DNA of 43,070 bases from Pseudomonas syringae pv. cilantro (GCF_001293775.1 NZ_LGLN01000067.1:65180-108249); one strand, 5' to 3'. Positions 1 through 9,561 are shown, numbered from the stretch's first letter. Notes: a model not told the origin generated them from the letters alone. Program-made: numbers and translations.

Positions 1-28
1 AACCTTATTCAGGACGGGACACTCACGC

Positions 29-63
29 AAAAAAGGCCCGGTCACTGGGTGAGCGGGCCTTTG
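29..63 (-). terminator. Terminator of the MFS transporter gene
   Basis: A GC-rich hairpin has arms AGGCCCG (34-40) and CGGGCCT (54-60). On the minus strand it is followed by a run of six T (29-34). It lies 18 bases past the stop codon of the minus-strand transporter gene, the position expected for an intrinsic terminator. Confidence 0.85.
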
Positions 64-80
64 TGGTTTGCACCAGACAA

Positions 81-1400
81 TCATTCCTTGAGCGTCGGGA
101 CCTTGCGCGGGGCCATGAAGTACAGCCAGATCAGTGCGATGAAATACATCGCCGGGATCATGGTGAACAGCACGTTGTAATTGTTGTTGGTGGCCGTCAG
201 CACCGCACCGACGATCTGGGTCATGAACATGCCGCCAATCGCCGCGCACATTCCGCCAAAGCCGAACACCGTGCTCATCATGTGTTTGGGCGTGTAATCC
301 ATCACCAGGCTCCAGATGTTCGCCGTCCAGGCCTGATGCGCGCCGACCGCCACAGAGATCGCCAGCACCGCCACCCACAGACCGCTGGCGTTGGCGGCGA
401 AGACCACGCTGCAAATGGTGATGGCGAACACCAGCATCGACAGCAGACGCGCTTTGGTCGCCCGCATGCCGCGACCGATCAGCCACGATGACAGAATGCC
501 GCCACCCACACTGCCGAAGTCGGCGGTCAGCCAGATGAGAATCAGCGGGATGCCCATTTGCGTCACGCTGATCCCCAGGTTGTATTGCTGATTGAGAAAC
601 GGCGGCAGCCAGTACAGGTAAAACCAGAACACCGGCGCAGTGATCGCATACGCCAGCGCGAACGCCCAGGTGCCGCGCATCTTCAGAATGCCGGAGAACG
701 GCACCTTGACCGGCTCGGGTTCGACCTCCTGATTGATGTAGTCCAGTTCGGTCTTGCTGACGGTCGGATGTTCTTCCGGGTTGTAGTACTTCAAGCGCCA
801 CATGATGACCCAGATTATTCCCAGCGAACCCATCGCCACGAACGCCGCCTGCCAGCCCCACACGGTCAGGATCAGTGGCAGCAGCGCCGGGGTCAGCATG
901 GCGCCGACGTTGGTGCCGGCATTGAAAATACCGGTCGCCACTGCACGCTCACCGGCCGGGAACCACAGGCGGGTCGTCTTCACGCAGGCCGGGTAGTTGG
1001 CCGCCTCGGTCAGGCCCAGAATGAAACGGCAGACCATGAAGCCGACGGCAGATGTCGCCAGACCATGCGCGCCGGTTGCCAGGCTCCACAACAGCACGGC
1101 CAGGAAGAATGCGCGCTTGACGCCGACCTTGTCGATAAACCGGCCTTGCAGCACAAAGCCCACGGCGTAACCGACTTGAAACCAGAAGTTGATGTTGGCG
1201 TAGTCCATCGCCGTCCAGCTCATTTCCTTGGCCAGAATCGGCTGCATGACCCCGAGCGCTGCCCGGTCGATGTAGTTCAGTGTCGTGGCGAAGAACACCA
1301 GGGCAAGCATGCCCCAGCGGGTCTTGCCCACGGCGAGTGCGCCGCGAATCTTTTCGCCCATCCCGGCATGGACGACGGGGGTGTTCTGAGGATTGAGCAT
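81..1400 (-). CDS. MFS transporter, anion:cation symporter type; likely quinate/shikimate or related aromatic acid uptake
   Basis: A 439-residue inner-membrane protein with about 12 hydrophobic segments, the normal length for the ACS/ExuT-like branch of the major facilitator superfamily. The family signature LNYIDRAALG lies at residues 41-50, and the loop 2-3 motif with D90, K91 and G93 (GRFIDKVGVKR) is intact. It is divergent from quiC across a 615-base gap and stands beside a catabolic dehydratase and a shikimate-type dehydrogenase. Import of quinate, shikimate, dehydroshikimate or a similar carboxylate is therefore the natural inference, but the substrate is not readable from sequence. The ATG at 1400 has only a weak ribosome site; an in-frame ATG 13 codons later (1361) is an alternative. 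Confidence 0.88.
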   Translation of the reverse strand: MLNPQNTPVVHAGMGEKIRGALAVGKTRWGMLALVFFATTLNYIDRAALGVMQPILAKEMSWTAMDYANINFWFQVGYAVGFVLQGRFIDKVGVKRAFFLAVLLWSLATGAHGLATSAVGFMVCRFILGLTEAANYPACVKTTRLWFPAGERAVATGIFNAGTNVGAMLTPALLPLILTVWGWQAAFVAMGSLGIIWVIMWRLKYYNPEEHPTVSKTELDYINQEVEPEPVKVPFSGILKMRGTWAFALAYAITAPVFWFYLYWLPPFLNQQYNLGISVTQMGIPLILIWLTADFGSVGGGILSSWLIGRGMRATKARLLSMLVFAITICSVVFAANASGLWVAVLAISVAVGAHQAWTANIWSLVMDYTPKHMMSTVFGFGGMCAAIGGMFMTQIVGAVLTATNNNYNVLFTMIPAMYFIALIWLYFMAPRKVPTLKE

Positions 1401-1829
1401 GATGATCTAACCATCCGTTCCAGGACTGTGCTGCTGGCAACAGTCGGACTGAGAAGTCCACTCGATGCAGGCGTTGTGCAGGTAAAGTGAAGTCGTAGAA
1501 CCGTGATTGACTGGCCGATTGACTCAGGCTTGCAGCGAAACGATTCGTCGGGCCGACAATTTACAGGTTGGGCCGCGCAAGTGTGTTGGATTGTTTCAGG
1601 CGGCGCGAACCGGAACCGGGCCTGAGGCCGGGCAGGTTCGTCGGACATGACGTCTGGCTAGACGGGCGAGCGGGTGTTGTGGCGAAGCGAAGTGGGTGCA
1701 CATGAGCAATGTTCCTGTTGTTTGAATTGTTATGGGTTGCTGCTGATGAAGCGAAAAAGCAAAACGTCCGACTGCGGGTCTATCCTGCAATGTGACGCTG
1801 ATGTTGCGCATTGCGCGATACAGCGTCAA
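1401..1829. other. Divergent intergenic region, transporter side
   Basis: This stretch between the divergent transporter and quiC genes contains no reading frame with coding character; the short frames present lack ribosome sites and family likeness. It must hold the promoter of the transporter on the minus strand, but I see no convincing hexamer pair for it. The quiC promoter and operator start at 1830. Confidence 0.6.
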
Positions 1830-1862
1830 TTGACTGAAACGGCTTCTGTTCGATAATCGAAC
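1830..1862 (+). promoter_or_regulatory. Promoter of quiC with PcaR-like operator over the -10 box
   Basis: TTGACT (1830-1835) and GATAAT (1852-1857) form a sigma70-type promoter with a 16-base spacer. The -10 lies inside the perfect palindrome GTTCGATAATCGAAC (1848-1862). I recall the 15-bp PcaR box of P. putida as GTTCGATAATCGCAC, which differs at one position; PcaR is an IclR-family regulator of protocatechuate degradation that binds over -35/-10 elements. Control of dehydroshikimate dehydratase, which makes protocatechuate, by PcaR or a close relative is the inference. The leader to the quiC start would be about 150 bases. Confidence 0.65.
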
Positions 1863-2015
1863 GTAAAACTAACCAGTTCGTACACTTTAGGTTGCTGTAG
1901 GATTTTGACAGGCAAATACTTTATGCGCACCTCTGAATAAGCCATAAAAGGCCAGGAATACGGTGCGATCCCGTCGTGATCCAAGCCGGTCACGTTCATT
2001 CAGGAGCTGAAAAGC

Positions 2016-3923
2016 ATGCAGCGTTCAATTGCTACCGTATCGTTGAGCGGTACTCTGCCCGAAAAGCTCGAAGCCATCGCCGCGGCCGGCTTTGACGGCG
2101 TCGAGATTTTCGAAAACGACTTGTTGTATTACGACGGCAGCCCACGCAACGTCAGGCAGATCTGCGCTGACCTGGGTATCGCCATCACCCTGTTCCAGCC
2201 ATTCCGTGATTTCGAAGGCTGCCGTCGCGACCGCCTGCAACGCAACGTGGACCGCGCTGAACGCAAATTCGACCTGATGCAGGAACTGGGCACCGATCTG
2301 GTGCTGGTCTGCAGCAATGCGTCTGCCGATTCGGTGGGCGATGAAAACATTCTGCTCGACGACCTGAGCCTGCTCGCTGAACGTGCGGGCGCCCGCAATC
2401 TGCGGGTCGGTTACGAGGCGCTGGCCTGGGGCAGGCACGTCAACACCTGGCAACAGGTCTGGAACCTCGTGCGTCAGGTCGATCATCCGGCATTGGGCGT
2501 GCTGCTCGACAGTTTCCACACGCTGTCGCTCAAGGGCGACCCGAGCGCGATTGCGCAGATTCCGGGCGACAAGATTTTCTTCGTGCAGATGGCCGACGCG
2601 CCGATTCTGGCGATGGACGTGCTCGAGTGGAGCCGCCATTTCCGTTGTTTCCCCGGCCAGGGCGAGTTCGATCTGGCCGGTTTCCTTGCACCGATTCTGC
2701 GCAGCGGCTACACCGGCCCGTTGTCGCTGGAAGTGTTCAACGACGGTTTCCGTGCCGCGCCGACACGCGCCAACGCCGCCGACGGCTTGCGCTCGCTGCT
2801 GTATCTGGAAGAGAAAACCCGCCAGTTGCTGGCGCGTGACGAGCCAGCGACGGTGCCCGACGTGCTGTTCAACCCACCGCCCGCCAGCACTTACAACGGT
2901 GTCGAGTTTCTTGAGTTCGCTGTCGACGAAAGCCACGGCGCTCGCTTGTCCGGCTGGCTGCAACGATTGGGTTTCGCCAAGCTGGGCCAACACCGTTCCA
3001 AAGCGGTCAGCCTGTTAGGGCAGGGTGATATCAAGATCGTGCTGAATGCCGAGCCGTATTCTTTTGCACACAGCTTCTTCGAGTCGCACGGGCCGTCGTT
3101 GTGTGCTACCGCCTTGCGCGTCAATGACGGTCATCAGTCGCTGGAGCGGGCGCGTGCGTTCAAGGGCCAGCCCTATCGCGGGCTGGTCGGTCCCAATGAG
3201 CGGGAGATTCCGTCGGTGCGCGCGCCGGATGGCAGCCTGATTTATCTGGTCGACGCGGCGGTGCCCGGCAATTCGATCTACGACAGCGACTTTGTCGTCG
3301 ATCCGCAGGCAGTCGCCAAAGGCGGCTTGCAGCGCATCGACCACATGGCCATGGCGTTGCCGGCCGACAGCCTGGACAGCTGGGTGCTGTTCTACAAGAG
3401 CATTCTGGATTTCGAAGCCGACGATGAAGTAGTGTTGCCCGACCCGTACGGGCTGGTCAAAAGCCGCGCCTTGCGCAGCCGCTGCAGCACTGTGCGCCTG
3501 CCGCTGAACATTTCCGAAAACCGTAACACAGCTATTTCCCACGCACTGTCGAGTTATCGCGGTTCCGGCGTGCACCACATCGCGTTCTCCTGCGAAGACA
3601 TTTTTGCCGAAGTCAGTCGCGCAAAAGAAGCCGGTGTGCCGTTGCTGGACATCCCGCTCAACTATTATGACGACCTGGCGGCACGCTTCGATTTCGACGA
3701 CGAGTTTCTCAGCGAACTGGCGTATTTCAACGTGTTGTACGACCGTGACGCACAAGGCGGCGAGCTGTTCCATGTCTACACCGATGCGTTCGACGGGCGC
3801 TTCTTCTTCGAGATTCTGCAACGCAAGAATGATTACGTGGGTTACGGTGCTGCCAACGTCCCGGTGCGCCTTGCGGCGATGGCCAAGGCGCGCAATGTCG
3901 CTGCACGCCAGACCCGGCTCTGA
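2016..3923 (+). CDS. quiC: 3-dehydroshikimate dehydratase fused to a 4-HPPD-like domain (QuiC type)
   Basis: Converts 3-dehydroshikimate to protocatechuate, joining quinate/shikimate use to the beta-ketoadipate pathway. Residues 1 to about 285 form an AP-endonuclease-2-type TIM barrel with E134, D165 (in LLDSFH), Q191 and E239 at the metal positions expected for QuiC1 enzymes. Residues from about 290 to 635 form a vicinal-oxygen-chelate module like 4-hydroxyphenylpyruvate dioxygenase, and its 2-His-1-Glu triad is kept (H443 in IDHMAM, H521 in VHHIAF, E599 in FFFEIL). The start has a clear AGGAG (2002-2006). The 635-residue length fits the Pseudomonas fusion family. The role of the C-terminal dioxygenase-like half is not evident from sequence. 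A TetR gene follows after 107 bases. Confidence 0.95.
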   Translation: MQRSIATVSLSGTLPEKLEAIAAAGFDGVEIFENDLLYYDGSPRNVRQICADLGIAITLFQPFRDFEGCRRDRLQRNVDRAERKFDLMQELGTDLVLVCSNASADSVGDENILLDDLSLLAERAGARNLRVGYEALAWGRHVNTWQQVWNLVRQVDHPALGVLLDSFHTLSLKGDPSAIAQIPGDKIFFVQMADAPILAMDVLEWSRHFRCFPGQGEFDLAGFLAPILRSGYTGPLSLEVFNDGFRAAPTRANAADGLRSLLYLEEKTRQLLARDEPATVPDVLFNPPPASTYNGVEFLEFAVDESHGARLSGWLQRLGFAKLGQHRSKAVSLLGQGDIKIVLNAEPYSFAHSFFESHGPSLCATALRVNDGHQSLERARAFKGQPYRGLVGPNEREIPSVRAPDGSLIYLVDAAVPGNSIYDSDFVVDPQAVAKGGLQRIDHMAMALPADSLDSWVLFYKSILDFEADDEVVLPDPYGLVKSRALRSRCSTVRLPLNISENRNTAISHALSSYRGSGVHHIAFSCEDIFAEVSRAKEAGVPLLDIPLNYYDDLAARFDFDDEFLSELAYFNVLYDRDAQGGELFHVYTDAFDGRFFFEILQRKNDYVGYGAANVPVRLAAMAKARNVAARQTRL

Positions 3924-4030
3924 GCCCGGGCCGGGGCCAAGGACGCTGCGCGGGTTGAGTGCCCCTGCGGCTTTCCTCTGTCGCCGGTCGGCTTCATACT
4001 GCGCGTATCACTCGTGGTCATGAGCCAACA

Positions 4031-4702
4031 ATGAAAACAACCGACGACTCCGTTGCCACTCGACCTGCCGCTGTTGTGCCGAAAGGGCGCAAGAACAATC
4101 CGGAAAAAACCCGCGAAGACATTCTCAAGGCTGCAGTCGCCGAATTCGTCGCCCACGGACTGACCGGGGCTCGCGTCGACGCCATTGCCGAGCGCACCAA
4201 AACCTCGAAGCGGATGATCTATTACTACTTCGGCAGCAAGGAACAGTTGTATGTCGAAGTGCTGGAAAAACTCTACGGCGCGATTCGCAACACCGAGAGC
4301 GAGCTGAATCTGGGTGAACTGGAACCGGTGGAGGCCATTCAGCGAGTGGTGGAGTTCACCTTCGATCACCACGACAACAACGTCGATTTCGTGCGCATCG
4401 TGTGCATCGAGAACATTCATTACGGCGAGAACGTCAAGCAATCCGACACGATTCAGGCCCAGAGCCAGACGGTCATCAAGGCCCTGGACGGAATCCTGCG
4501 TCGTGGTGAGTCCAGCGGCCTGTTTCGCGACGGCGTTCACCCGGTGGACCTGCACCTGATGATCAGCTCGTTCTGCTTTTACCGCATCTCCAACCGCCAC
4601 ACGTTCAGCGAAATCTTCCAGATCGAGCTGTGGAGCGACGACGTCAAACAGCGTCACAAAGCGATGATCTGCGACGCTGTGCTGCGTTATCTCAAGCGCT
4701 GA
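4031..4702 (+). CDS. TetR/AcrR-family transcriptional regulator
   Basis: A 223-residue one-component repressor-type protein. The N-terminal helix-turn-helix lies near residues 27-73 (KTREDILKAAVAEF, then DAIAERTKTSKRMIYYYFGSKE), and a helical ligand-binding domain fills the remainder. The ATG at 4031 is chosen because the frame upstream (from 3959) reads through non-family residues, although no strong Shine-Dalgarno is visible. It sits between quiC and the convergent dehydrogenase gene, only 3 bases separating it from the latter's stop. It may control the local quinate/shikimate genes; the ligand is unknown. Confidence 0.9.
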   Translation: MKTTDDSVATRPAAVVPKGRKNNPEKTREDILKAAVAEFVAHGLTGARVDAIAERTKTSKRMIYYYFGSKEQLYVEVLEKLYGAIRNTESELNLGELEPVEAIQRVVEFTFDHHDNNVDFVRIVCIENIHYGENVKQSDTIQAQSQTVIKALDGILRRGESSGLFRDGVHPVDLHLMISSFCFYRISNRHTFSEIFQIELWSDDVKQRHKAMICDAVLRYLKR

Positions 4703-4705
4703 GGC

Positions 4706-5560
4706 TTACAGGGTGTGGAAGTGCGCCATCATTCGTTGCGCATCGGCTGACTGGCCGCTGAACAGCTCGAACGCCTTGACCGCCTGAAACACCGCCATGG
4801 TGCTGCCGTCCAGCGTACGGCAGCCCAGCGCGCGGGCATGCTTGAGCAATTCGGTTTCCAGTGGAAAGTAGATGATTTCCGCGACCCACAGCTCGGCGCG
4901 CAGCAACTCGACCGGCAAGGGCGTGCCCGGCAGCTTGGCCATGCCGACCGGCGTGGTGTTCACCAGCCCATCGGCCTCAGCCATCGCAGCCGGTAGATCG
5001 AGACCAACCTGAGCGCGCCCGGCTCCGAAGTGGCTGTTCAGGTTGTCCACCAGCCCTTGCGCGCGTTGCGGGTCCACTTCGAAGACCGTCAAGCACCCGA
5101 CGCCCGCACTCAATAGCGCGTGTGCCACGGCCGCACCGGCGCCCCCGGCACCCATCTGCACCACTTTTCGGCGCGGAGCCTGGTCCAGACCGCGCTGGAA
5201 ACCTTCGGCAAAACCCAGGCAATCGGTGTTGTGGCCGATGCGCTTTCCATCCTTGAAGACCACCGTGTTCACCGCACCGATGCCGCGAGCTTCATCGGAC
5301 AGCTCGTCGAGCAGCGGGATGACCGCCTGCTTGCAGGGGAAGGTGATGTTCAGGCCGGTAAAGCCACAATGCTGCGCGCCTTCAAGCAGGCGGGGCAGGG
5401 CGTTGATGTCCAGATCCAGCGCGTCGATGTCGATCAGCCGATACAGATAGCGCATGCCTTGTGCATCGCCTTCATGCTCGTGCATTGCAGGCGTGCGCGA
5501 GGCTTGAATGCCCGAGCCGATCAGGCCGGCGAGAACGGAGGAGGTCGCAGCTTGATTCAT
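4706..5560 (-). CDS. Shikimate/quinate dehydrogenase, AroE-QuiB type paralogue
   Basis: A 284-residue cytoplasmic oxidoreductase interconverting shikimate (or quinate) and the 3-dehydro acid. The substrate site shows SRTP (21-24), NITFPCK with the catalytic lysine K77, N98 and D113 in HNTDCLGF. The nucleotide loop GAGGAG is at 137-142 and NTTPVGM at 201-207. The strand after the loop ends FEVDP (160-164); acidic residues there suggest NAD rather than NADP, as in catabolic quinate/shikimate dehydrogenases. The family-typical GSTMAVFQAVKAFELF lies near the C terminus. The start at 5560 has a modest AGAGA site; the open frame upstream to 5692 looks non-coding. Its product would feed QuiC. This is probably a catabolic paralogue, not the biosynthetic AroE. 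Confidence 0.88.
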   Translation of the reverse strand: MNQAATSSVLAGLIGSGIQASRTPAMHEHEGDAQGMRYLYRLIDIDALDLDINALPRLLEGAQHCGFTGLNITFPCKQAVIPLLDELSDEARGIGAVNTVVFKDGKRIGHNTDCLGFAEGFQRGLDQAPRRKVVQMGAGGAGAAVAHALLSAGVGCLTVFEVDPQRAQGLVDNLNSHFGAGRAQVGLDLPAAMAEADGLVNTTPVGMAKLPGTPLPVELLRAELWVAEIIYFPLETELLKHARALGCRTLDGSTMAVFQAVKAFELFSGQSADAQRMMAHFHTL

Positions 5561-5746
5561 AGAATATGTCTCTTGTTTTTGTGACGCTGCCAGGATCGCA
5601 GGCAGGTGTTGAATGGAATGTACCAGATGGTTAATAGTGCCGCAGGTGGCAGGCGATTGCCATGCAGCGATGTTGTGCGGTGATCGCCCCAATCAGCGAT
5701 AATCCTCGGCCAGCCGTTTCAGATCCAAGAGAGTCAGAGCCCCCGC

Positions 5747-6637
5747 ATGTCCGATTCCACGTTCAGTGCCACCCAGCAACAAGCCAGCACCCTTTACCTG
5801 CCACCCGGTCCCTGGACCACTGTGGTGGATTGCCTGTGCGCGAAATTCTCGGCGATCAGTCGCGAACAGTGGCTGGACCGTATTGCTCGTGGCCGCGTGC
5901 TGGATGCTGATGGCAACACTGTCGCGCCAGACCTGGCGTATCGCGAAGGGCTGAAAATCCACTATTTTCGCGAAGTGCTCAACGAGACGCCCATCCCGGT
6001 GGTGGAGACAATCCTGTACGCCGACGAGCACCTGGTGGTTGCCGACAAGCCGCATTTTTTGCCAGTCACCCCGGCAGGTGAATACGTCGAGCAAACGCTG
6101 TTGCGCCGCCTGATTCATCGTCTGGGCAATCCCGATCTGGTGCCGCTGCACCGCATCGACCGGCATACCGCCGGGCTGGTGCTGTTTTCCGCCAACCGAC
6201 AAACGCGCTCGGCCTATCAGGCGTTGTTTCCGACCCGGCGCATCGACAAGTTCTACGAAGCGATTGCGCCCGCGCTGCCGGGGCTGGAGTTTCCGCGTCT
6301 GCATGAAAGCCGTCTGGTCGAGGGCGAACCGTTTTTTCGCATGCAGGAAGGGCCAGGAGCCAGCAACACGCAGACGCGCATCGAGGTGCTGGAGCGGCAG
6401 GCGCATTTATGGCGTTACGGACTGTACCCGGTGACTGGCAAAAAGCATCAATTGCGCGTGCACATGGCTGCACTGGGCGCGGCGATCTGCAACGATCCGT
6501 TTTATCCCGACGCGCTGAAAAATCCGGTCGACGATTATCAGAACCCGCTGAAGCTGTTGGCCAAGGGTCTGCGGTTTGTCGACCCGCTCAGCGGCGAAGC
6601 GCGCCAGTTCGAAAGCCTGCTGAAACTGGACTGGTAG
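5747..6637 (+). CDS. RluA-family pseudouridine synthase
   Basis: A 296-residue RNA-modifying enzyme that isomerises uridine to pseudouridine in structured RNA. The catalytic motif HRIDRHTAGLVLF contains D138; an S4-like N-terminal segment (about 40-75, with REQWLDRIARGRV) precedes it. The conserved PVTGKKHQLRVHMAALG is present near residue 230. Sequence alone does not decide between 23S rRNA and tRNA targets. The ATG at 5747 has a weak GAGAG upstream. A strong hairpin terminator follows. Confidence 0.9.
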   Translation: MSDSTFSATQQQASTLYLPPGPWTTVVDCLCAKFSAISREQWLDRIARGRVLDADGNTVAPDLAYREGLKIHYFREVLNETPIPVVETILYADEHLVVADKPHFLPVTPAGEYVEQTLLRRLIHRLGNPDLVPLHRIDRHTAGLVLFSANRQTRSAYQALFPTRRIDKFYEAIAPALPGLEFPRLHESRLVEGEPFFRMQEGPGASNTQTRIEVLERQAHLWRYGLYPVTGKKHQLRVHMAALGAAICNDPFYPDALKNPVDDYQNPLKLLAKGLRFVDPLSGEARQFESLLKLDW

Positions 6638-6662
6638 GTCTTGGCGCCGTACGTACAGGCCC

Positions 6663-6689
6663 AAAAAAACCCGCACTCGGCGGGTTTTT
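6663..6689. terminator. Bidirectional terminator between the pseudouridine synthase and lipoprotein genes
   Basis: AACCCGC (6669-6675) and GCGGGTT (6680-6686) form a hairpin. A seven-A run stands on one side and a five-T run on the other, so it can stop transcription from both strands. It lies between convergent genes ending at 6637 (+) and 6714 (-). Confidence 0.9.
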
Positions 6690-6713
6690 CGAATCAGTCA
6701 CGCGACGTCCGGA

Positions 6714-6938
6714 TTACAGATCCTTGACGGTACGTACCTGGTCCTTGTTGATGCGGGTTTCTTTACCGTCGAGCTGTTTGAACTCGTAGAAGCCCGAGTC
6801 TTCATCGTACTTCGGAGTATCGACAGCCTGGATTTCACGACCATCGTTCAGAGTGATCACAGTGGGCGATGCGCAACCGGCGAGGGAGGCAATGCTCAGT
6901 GCAAGCAGGAAGGCAGCGGGGAGGGTCCGTTGTTTCAT
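6714..6938 (-). CDS. YgdI/YgdR-type small lipoprotein (DUF903-like)
   Basis: A 74-residue secreted lipoprotein. A hydrophobic signal ends in the lipobox LAGC (cysteine at residue 22), followed by the family core VITLNDGREIQAVDTPKYDEDSGFYEFKQLDGKETRINKDQV. GGAG eight bases before the ATG supports the start. E. coli YgdI/YgdR are envelope lipoproteins of unclear function. A paralogue of the same length is encoded at 18791-19015. Confidence 0.9.
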   Translation of the reverse strand: MKQRTLPAAFLLALSIASLAGCASPTVITLNDGREIQAVDTPKYDEDSGFYEFKQLDGKETRINKDQVRTVKDL

Positions 6939-7033
6939 TACTGTGTCTCCAGATGGATTCTTGATTACTTGAACTCTCAGACGGATTCACCGTCAGCAAG
7001 TTCCGTATACACGCCAGCAAGTTCGATTAACAG

Positions 7034-7639
7034 TCACTGGCCATCATTTTCGCCAATCCCGGCCAGCAGACAGGGCGTGTTCAGGTTGGCGAGGCGCGGA
7101 TCATCGGCTTGCAGTTGCAGGGCAACCGGTTGCAGTGACGCCATGGCCCGCCGCGGGCTGCGTTCGCCGGTCTGCCATGCGGCTTCCAGCGTTGCAGCGT
7201 GGGCGACCGGGATGATACATAAAAGCGGCTGCCAATGCTGACCTTCGCGTACCATCACCGGGCGCTGTGGGTATTCAAACGATTTTTCGCGAAGCGCTTG
7301 CAGCAGAGGTTCATCGACCAGCGGCACGTCACAGGGCAACACCAGCAGCCAGTCGTGCCGTGCACGTGGCAGCGCGGCACGAATTCCGGCCAGCGGGCCG
7401 TTGAACCCGGTGTCGTCATCCTGCACCAACTGATCGGCATAGCCCGCGTAGCGTTTGGTATTGCGGTTGCAGGAGATGATCAGGTCGTCGGTCAATGGCC
7501 GGGTTACCTGATGCAGGTGCTCGATCAGCGGTTTGCCCCGCCATTCGATCAAACCCTTGTCGCGCCCGCCCATGCGTTGCCCGCGGCCTCCGGCCAGCAG
7601 CAGGATCGAGCAGGGCGGCAATGCGGCACGGACATTCAT
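7034..7639 (-). CDS. mobA: Molybdenum cofactor guanylyltransferase MobA
   Basis: A 201-residue cytoplasmic enzyme joining GMP to molybdopterin to form the MGD cofactor. The GTP-binding signature [17 protein letters not shown] opens the protein, and the metal-binding segment [14 protein letters not shown] follows in the middle. Length agrees with E. coli MobA (194). The start at 7639 is chosen because the family signature begins 13 residues later; the much longer open frame upstream is antisense to moaB. No strong Shine-Dalgarno is visible. Divergent from moaB-moeA, all in the same cofactor pathway. Confidence 0.93.
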   Translation of the reverse strand: MNVRAALPPCSILLLAGGRGQRMGGRDKGLIEWRGKPLIEHLHQVTRPLTDDLIISCNRNTKRYAGYADQLVQDDDTGFNGPLAGIRAALPRARHDWLLVLPCDVPLVDEPLLQALREKSFEYPQRPVMVREGQHWQPLLCIIPVAHAATLEAAWQTGERSPRRAMASLQPVALQLQADDPRLANLNTPCLLAGIGENDGQ

Positions 7640-7714
7640 CAAACACTCGGCGGGCGGGCAAAAGGAGTGCTGTGATATAACACCGGCTTGTTTCCTTAAC
7701 AACCGGATGAGGCC

Positions 7715-8254
7715 ATGAAAGCCAAGGCTGACACACCTTTCGTACCCCTGAATATCGCTGTATTGACCGTCAGCGACACCCGCACCCGCGAAACCGATAC
7801 CTCGGGCCAGATGTTCGTCGACCGTCTGACCGCAGCCGGTCACGGCCTGATCGAGCGCGTGTTGCTCAAGGATGACTTGTACAAAATCCGCGCGCAGGTC
7901 GCGACCTGGATTGCCGACGATCAGGTGCAGGTCGTGCTGATTACCGGCGGGACCGGCTTTACCGGCCGTGACAGTACCCCTGAAGCGGTAGGCTGCCTGC
8001 TGGACAAGCAAGTCGATGGGTTTGGCGAGCTGTTCCGGCAGATTTCGCTGCCGGACATCGGCACTTCGACCATTCAGTCCCGTGCGCTGGCCGGGCTGTC
8101 CAACGGTACGCTGGTGTGCTGCCTGCCGGGCTCCACCAACGCCGTGCGCACTGGCTGGGACGGGATTCTCGCCGAGCAGCTGGATTCGCGTTTCAGGCCG
8201 TGCAACTTCGTGCCGCACCTCAAGCAGGCCGAACCCTGCGCGACCCGTGGTTGA
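7715..8254 (+). CDS. moaB: Molybdenum cofactor biosynthesis protein MoaB
   Basis: A 179-residue MogA/MoaB-fold protein thought to adenylylate molybdopterin. The MPT-binding loops are plain: VLTVSDTRT near residue 16 and [18 protein letters not shown] around residues 75-92, then [16 protein letters not shown]. Moderately longer than MogA and closer to MoaB in length. A GGATGAGG element precedes the start. It is followed 6 bases later by moeA, which performs the next step, so the two are almost certainly co-transcribed. Confidence 0.93.
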   Translation: MKAKADTPFVPLNIAVLTVSDTRTRETDTSGQMFVDRLTAAGHGLIERVLLKDDLYKIRAQVATWIADDQVQVVLITGGTGFTGRDSTPEAVGCLLDKQVDGFGELFRQISLPDIGTSTIQSRALAGLSNGTLVCCLPGSTNAVRTGWDGILAEQLDSRFRPCNFVPHLKQAEPCATRG

Positions 8255-8260
8255 GCGCGC

Positions 8261-9472
8261 ATGAGTCACGAGCCGAAAGCCTTGTTGCCGGTTGAAGAGG
8301 CCATCGCCCGCCTGTTAGCGATGGCGGATGCGACACGGATCACCGAGCGCCAACACGTCTCGCTTGCCGATGCCGAAGGCCGGGTGCTGGCAGTGGACCT
8401 GGTGTCCACACTGGATTTGCCGCCGTGGCCGAACAGCGCCATGGACGGCTACGCCCTGCGGGTGGCGGACTGGACCGGCGAGCCGCTGGCTGTCAGCCAA
8501 CGCATTTTTGCCGGTCAGGCGCCCAAGCCACTGGCCCCGGGCACCTGCGCGCGAATCTTCACCGGCGCGCCGATGCCGGAGGGCGCCGATTGCGTCGAGA
8601 TGCAGGAAAACGCCGAAGTGCTGGCGGACCAGCGGGTACGCTTCAGCGGGCCGCTCGGCATCGGCCAGAACATCCGTCCGCAAGGTCAGGAAACCCGCGT
8701 TGGTGATACCGTTCTGGCGGCCGGCACACGCCTCGGTCCCATCGAGCTGGGCCTCGCTGCCTCGTTGGGCCTTGCCGAACTGGACGTCATTCGCCGTGTA
8801 CGCGTGGCAGTGCTTTCCACTGGCGATGAGCTGATCGAGCCCGGTCAGGCGCTGGGGCCGGGGCAGATCTACAACAGCAACCGGGTGTTGCTGTGCGCCT
8901 GGTTGAAGCGCCTGCAATGCGAAGTTATCGATGCTGGCATTCTGCCGGACGATCTGCCGCAGACGCGTGCGGCGCTGGCGAACCTGCACGATGTCGATCT
9001 GATTCTTTCCACCGGCGGCGTTTCCGTGGGCGAGGCTGACTTTCTCGGCCATGCGTTGCGTGAAGACGGCGAGCTGGCGCTCTGGAAACTGGCGATCAAA
9101 CCCGGCAAGCCACTGACCTGCGGGCACTTCCGTGGTGTGCCGGTCATCGGTCTGCCTGGCAATCCAGCGTCCACGCTGGTCACTTTCGCTTTATTGGCTC
9201 GCGCTTACCTGCTGCGTCGTCAGGGTGTGCTGGACGTTGCGCCGCTGCAGTTTCCGGTGCCGGCCGGTTTTGCCTGGACACGTCCCGGCAATCGTCGCGA
9301 GTACCTGCGTGGTCGTCTGGAGCAGGGCAAGGCGGTGATCTACCGCAATCAGAGCTCCGGCGTGCTGCGTAGCGCGGCGTGGGCCGATGGATTGATCGAG
9401 GTGCGCGAAGGCAAAACCGTCGCCGAAGGTGACTGGGTCAACTTCATCCCGCTGAGTGAAGTGCTCGGCTGA
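8261..9472 (+). CDS. moeA: Molybdopterin molybdotransferase MoeA
   Basis: A 403-residue enzyme inserting molybdate into adenylylated molybdopterin. Family landmarks in order: [10 protein letters not shown] near residue 58, [18 protein letters not shown] around 100-117, STGDEL near 185, [10 protein letters not shown] near 252, KPGKPLTCG and GLPGNPAS around 280-303. The length matches E. coli MoeA (411). It lies 6 bases after moaB on the same strand. Confidence 0.95.
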   Translation: MSHEPKALLPVEEAIARLLAMADATRITERQHVSLADAEGRVLAVDLVSTLDLPPWPNSAMDGYALRVADWTGEPLAVSQRIFAGQAPKPLAPGTCARIFTGAPMPEGADCVEMQENAEVLADQRVRFSGPLGIGQNIRPQGQETRVGDTVLAAGTRLGPIELGLAASLGLAELDVIRRVRVAVLSTGDELIEPGQALGPGQIYNSNRVLLCAWLKRLQCEVIDAGILPDDLPQTRAALANLHDVDLILSTGGVSVGEADFLGHALREDGELALWKLAIKPGKPLTCGHFRGVPVIGLPGNPASTLVTFALLARAYLLRRQGVLDVAPLQFPVPAGFAWTRPGNRREYLRGRLEQGKAVIYRNQSSGVLRSAAWADGLIEVREGKTVAEGDWVNFIPLSEVLG

Positions 9473-9561
9473 GTGCATTCGAATGGTGGGTCGGATACAC
9501 ATGAGCTACCCTCAACAACGCTGACAAGTTGGGCAACCGGACTTAGCCCTGGAGTATTGTT

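Noticed and set aside
1905..1933. TTGACA at 1905 as the quiC -35 box
   Set aside because: No acceptable -10 hexamer follows at 16-18 bases; the TTGACT/GATAAT pair at 1830-1857 is better and coincides with the operator.
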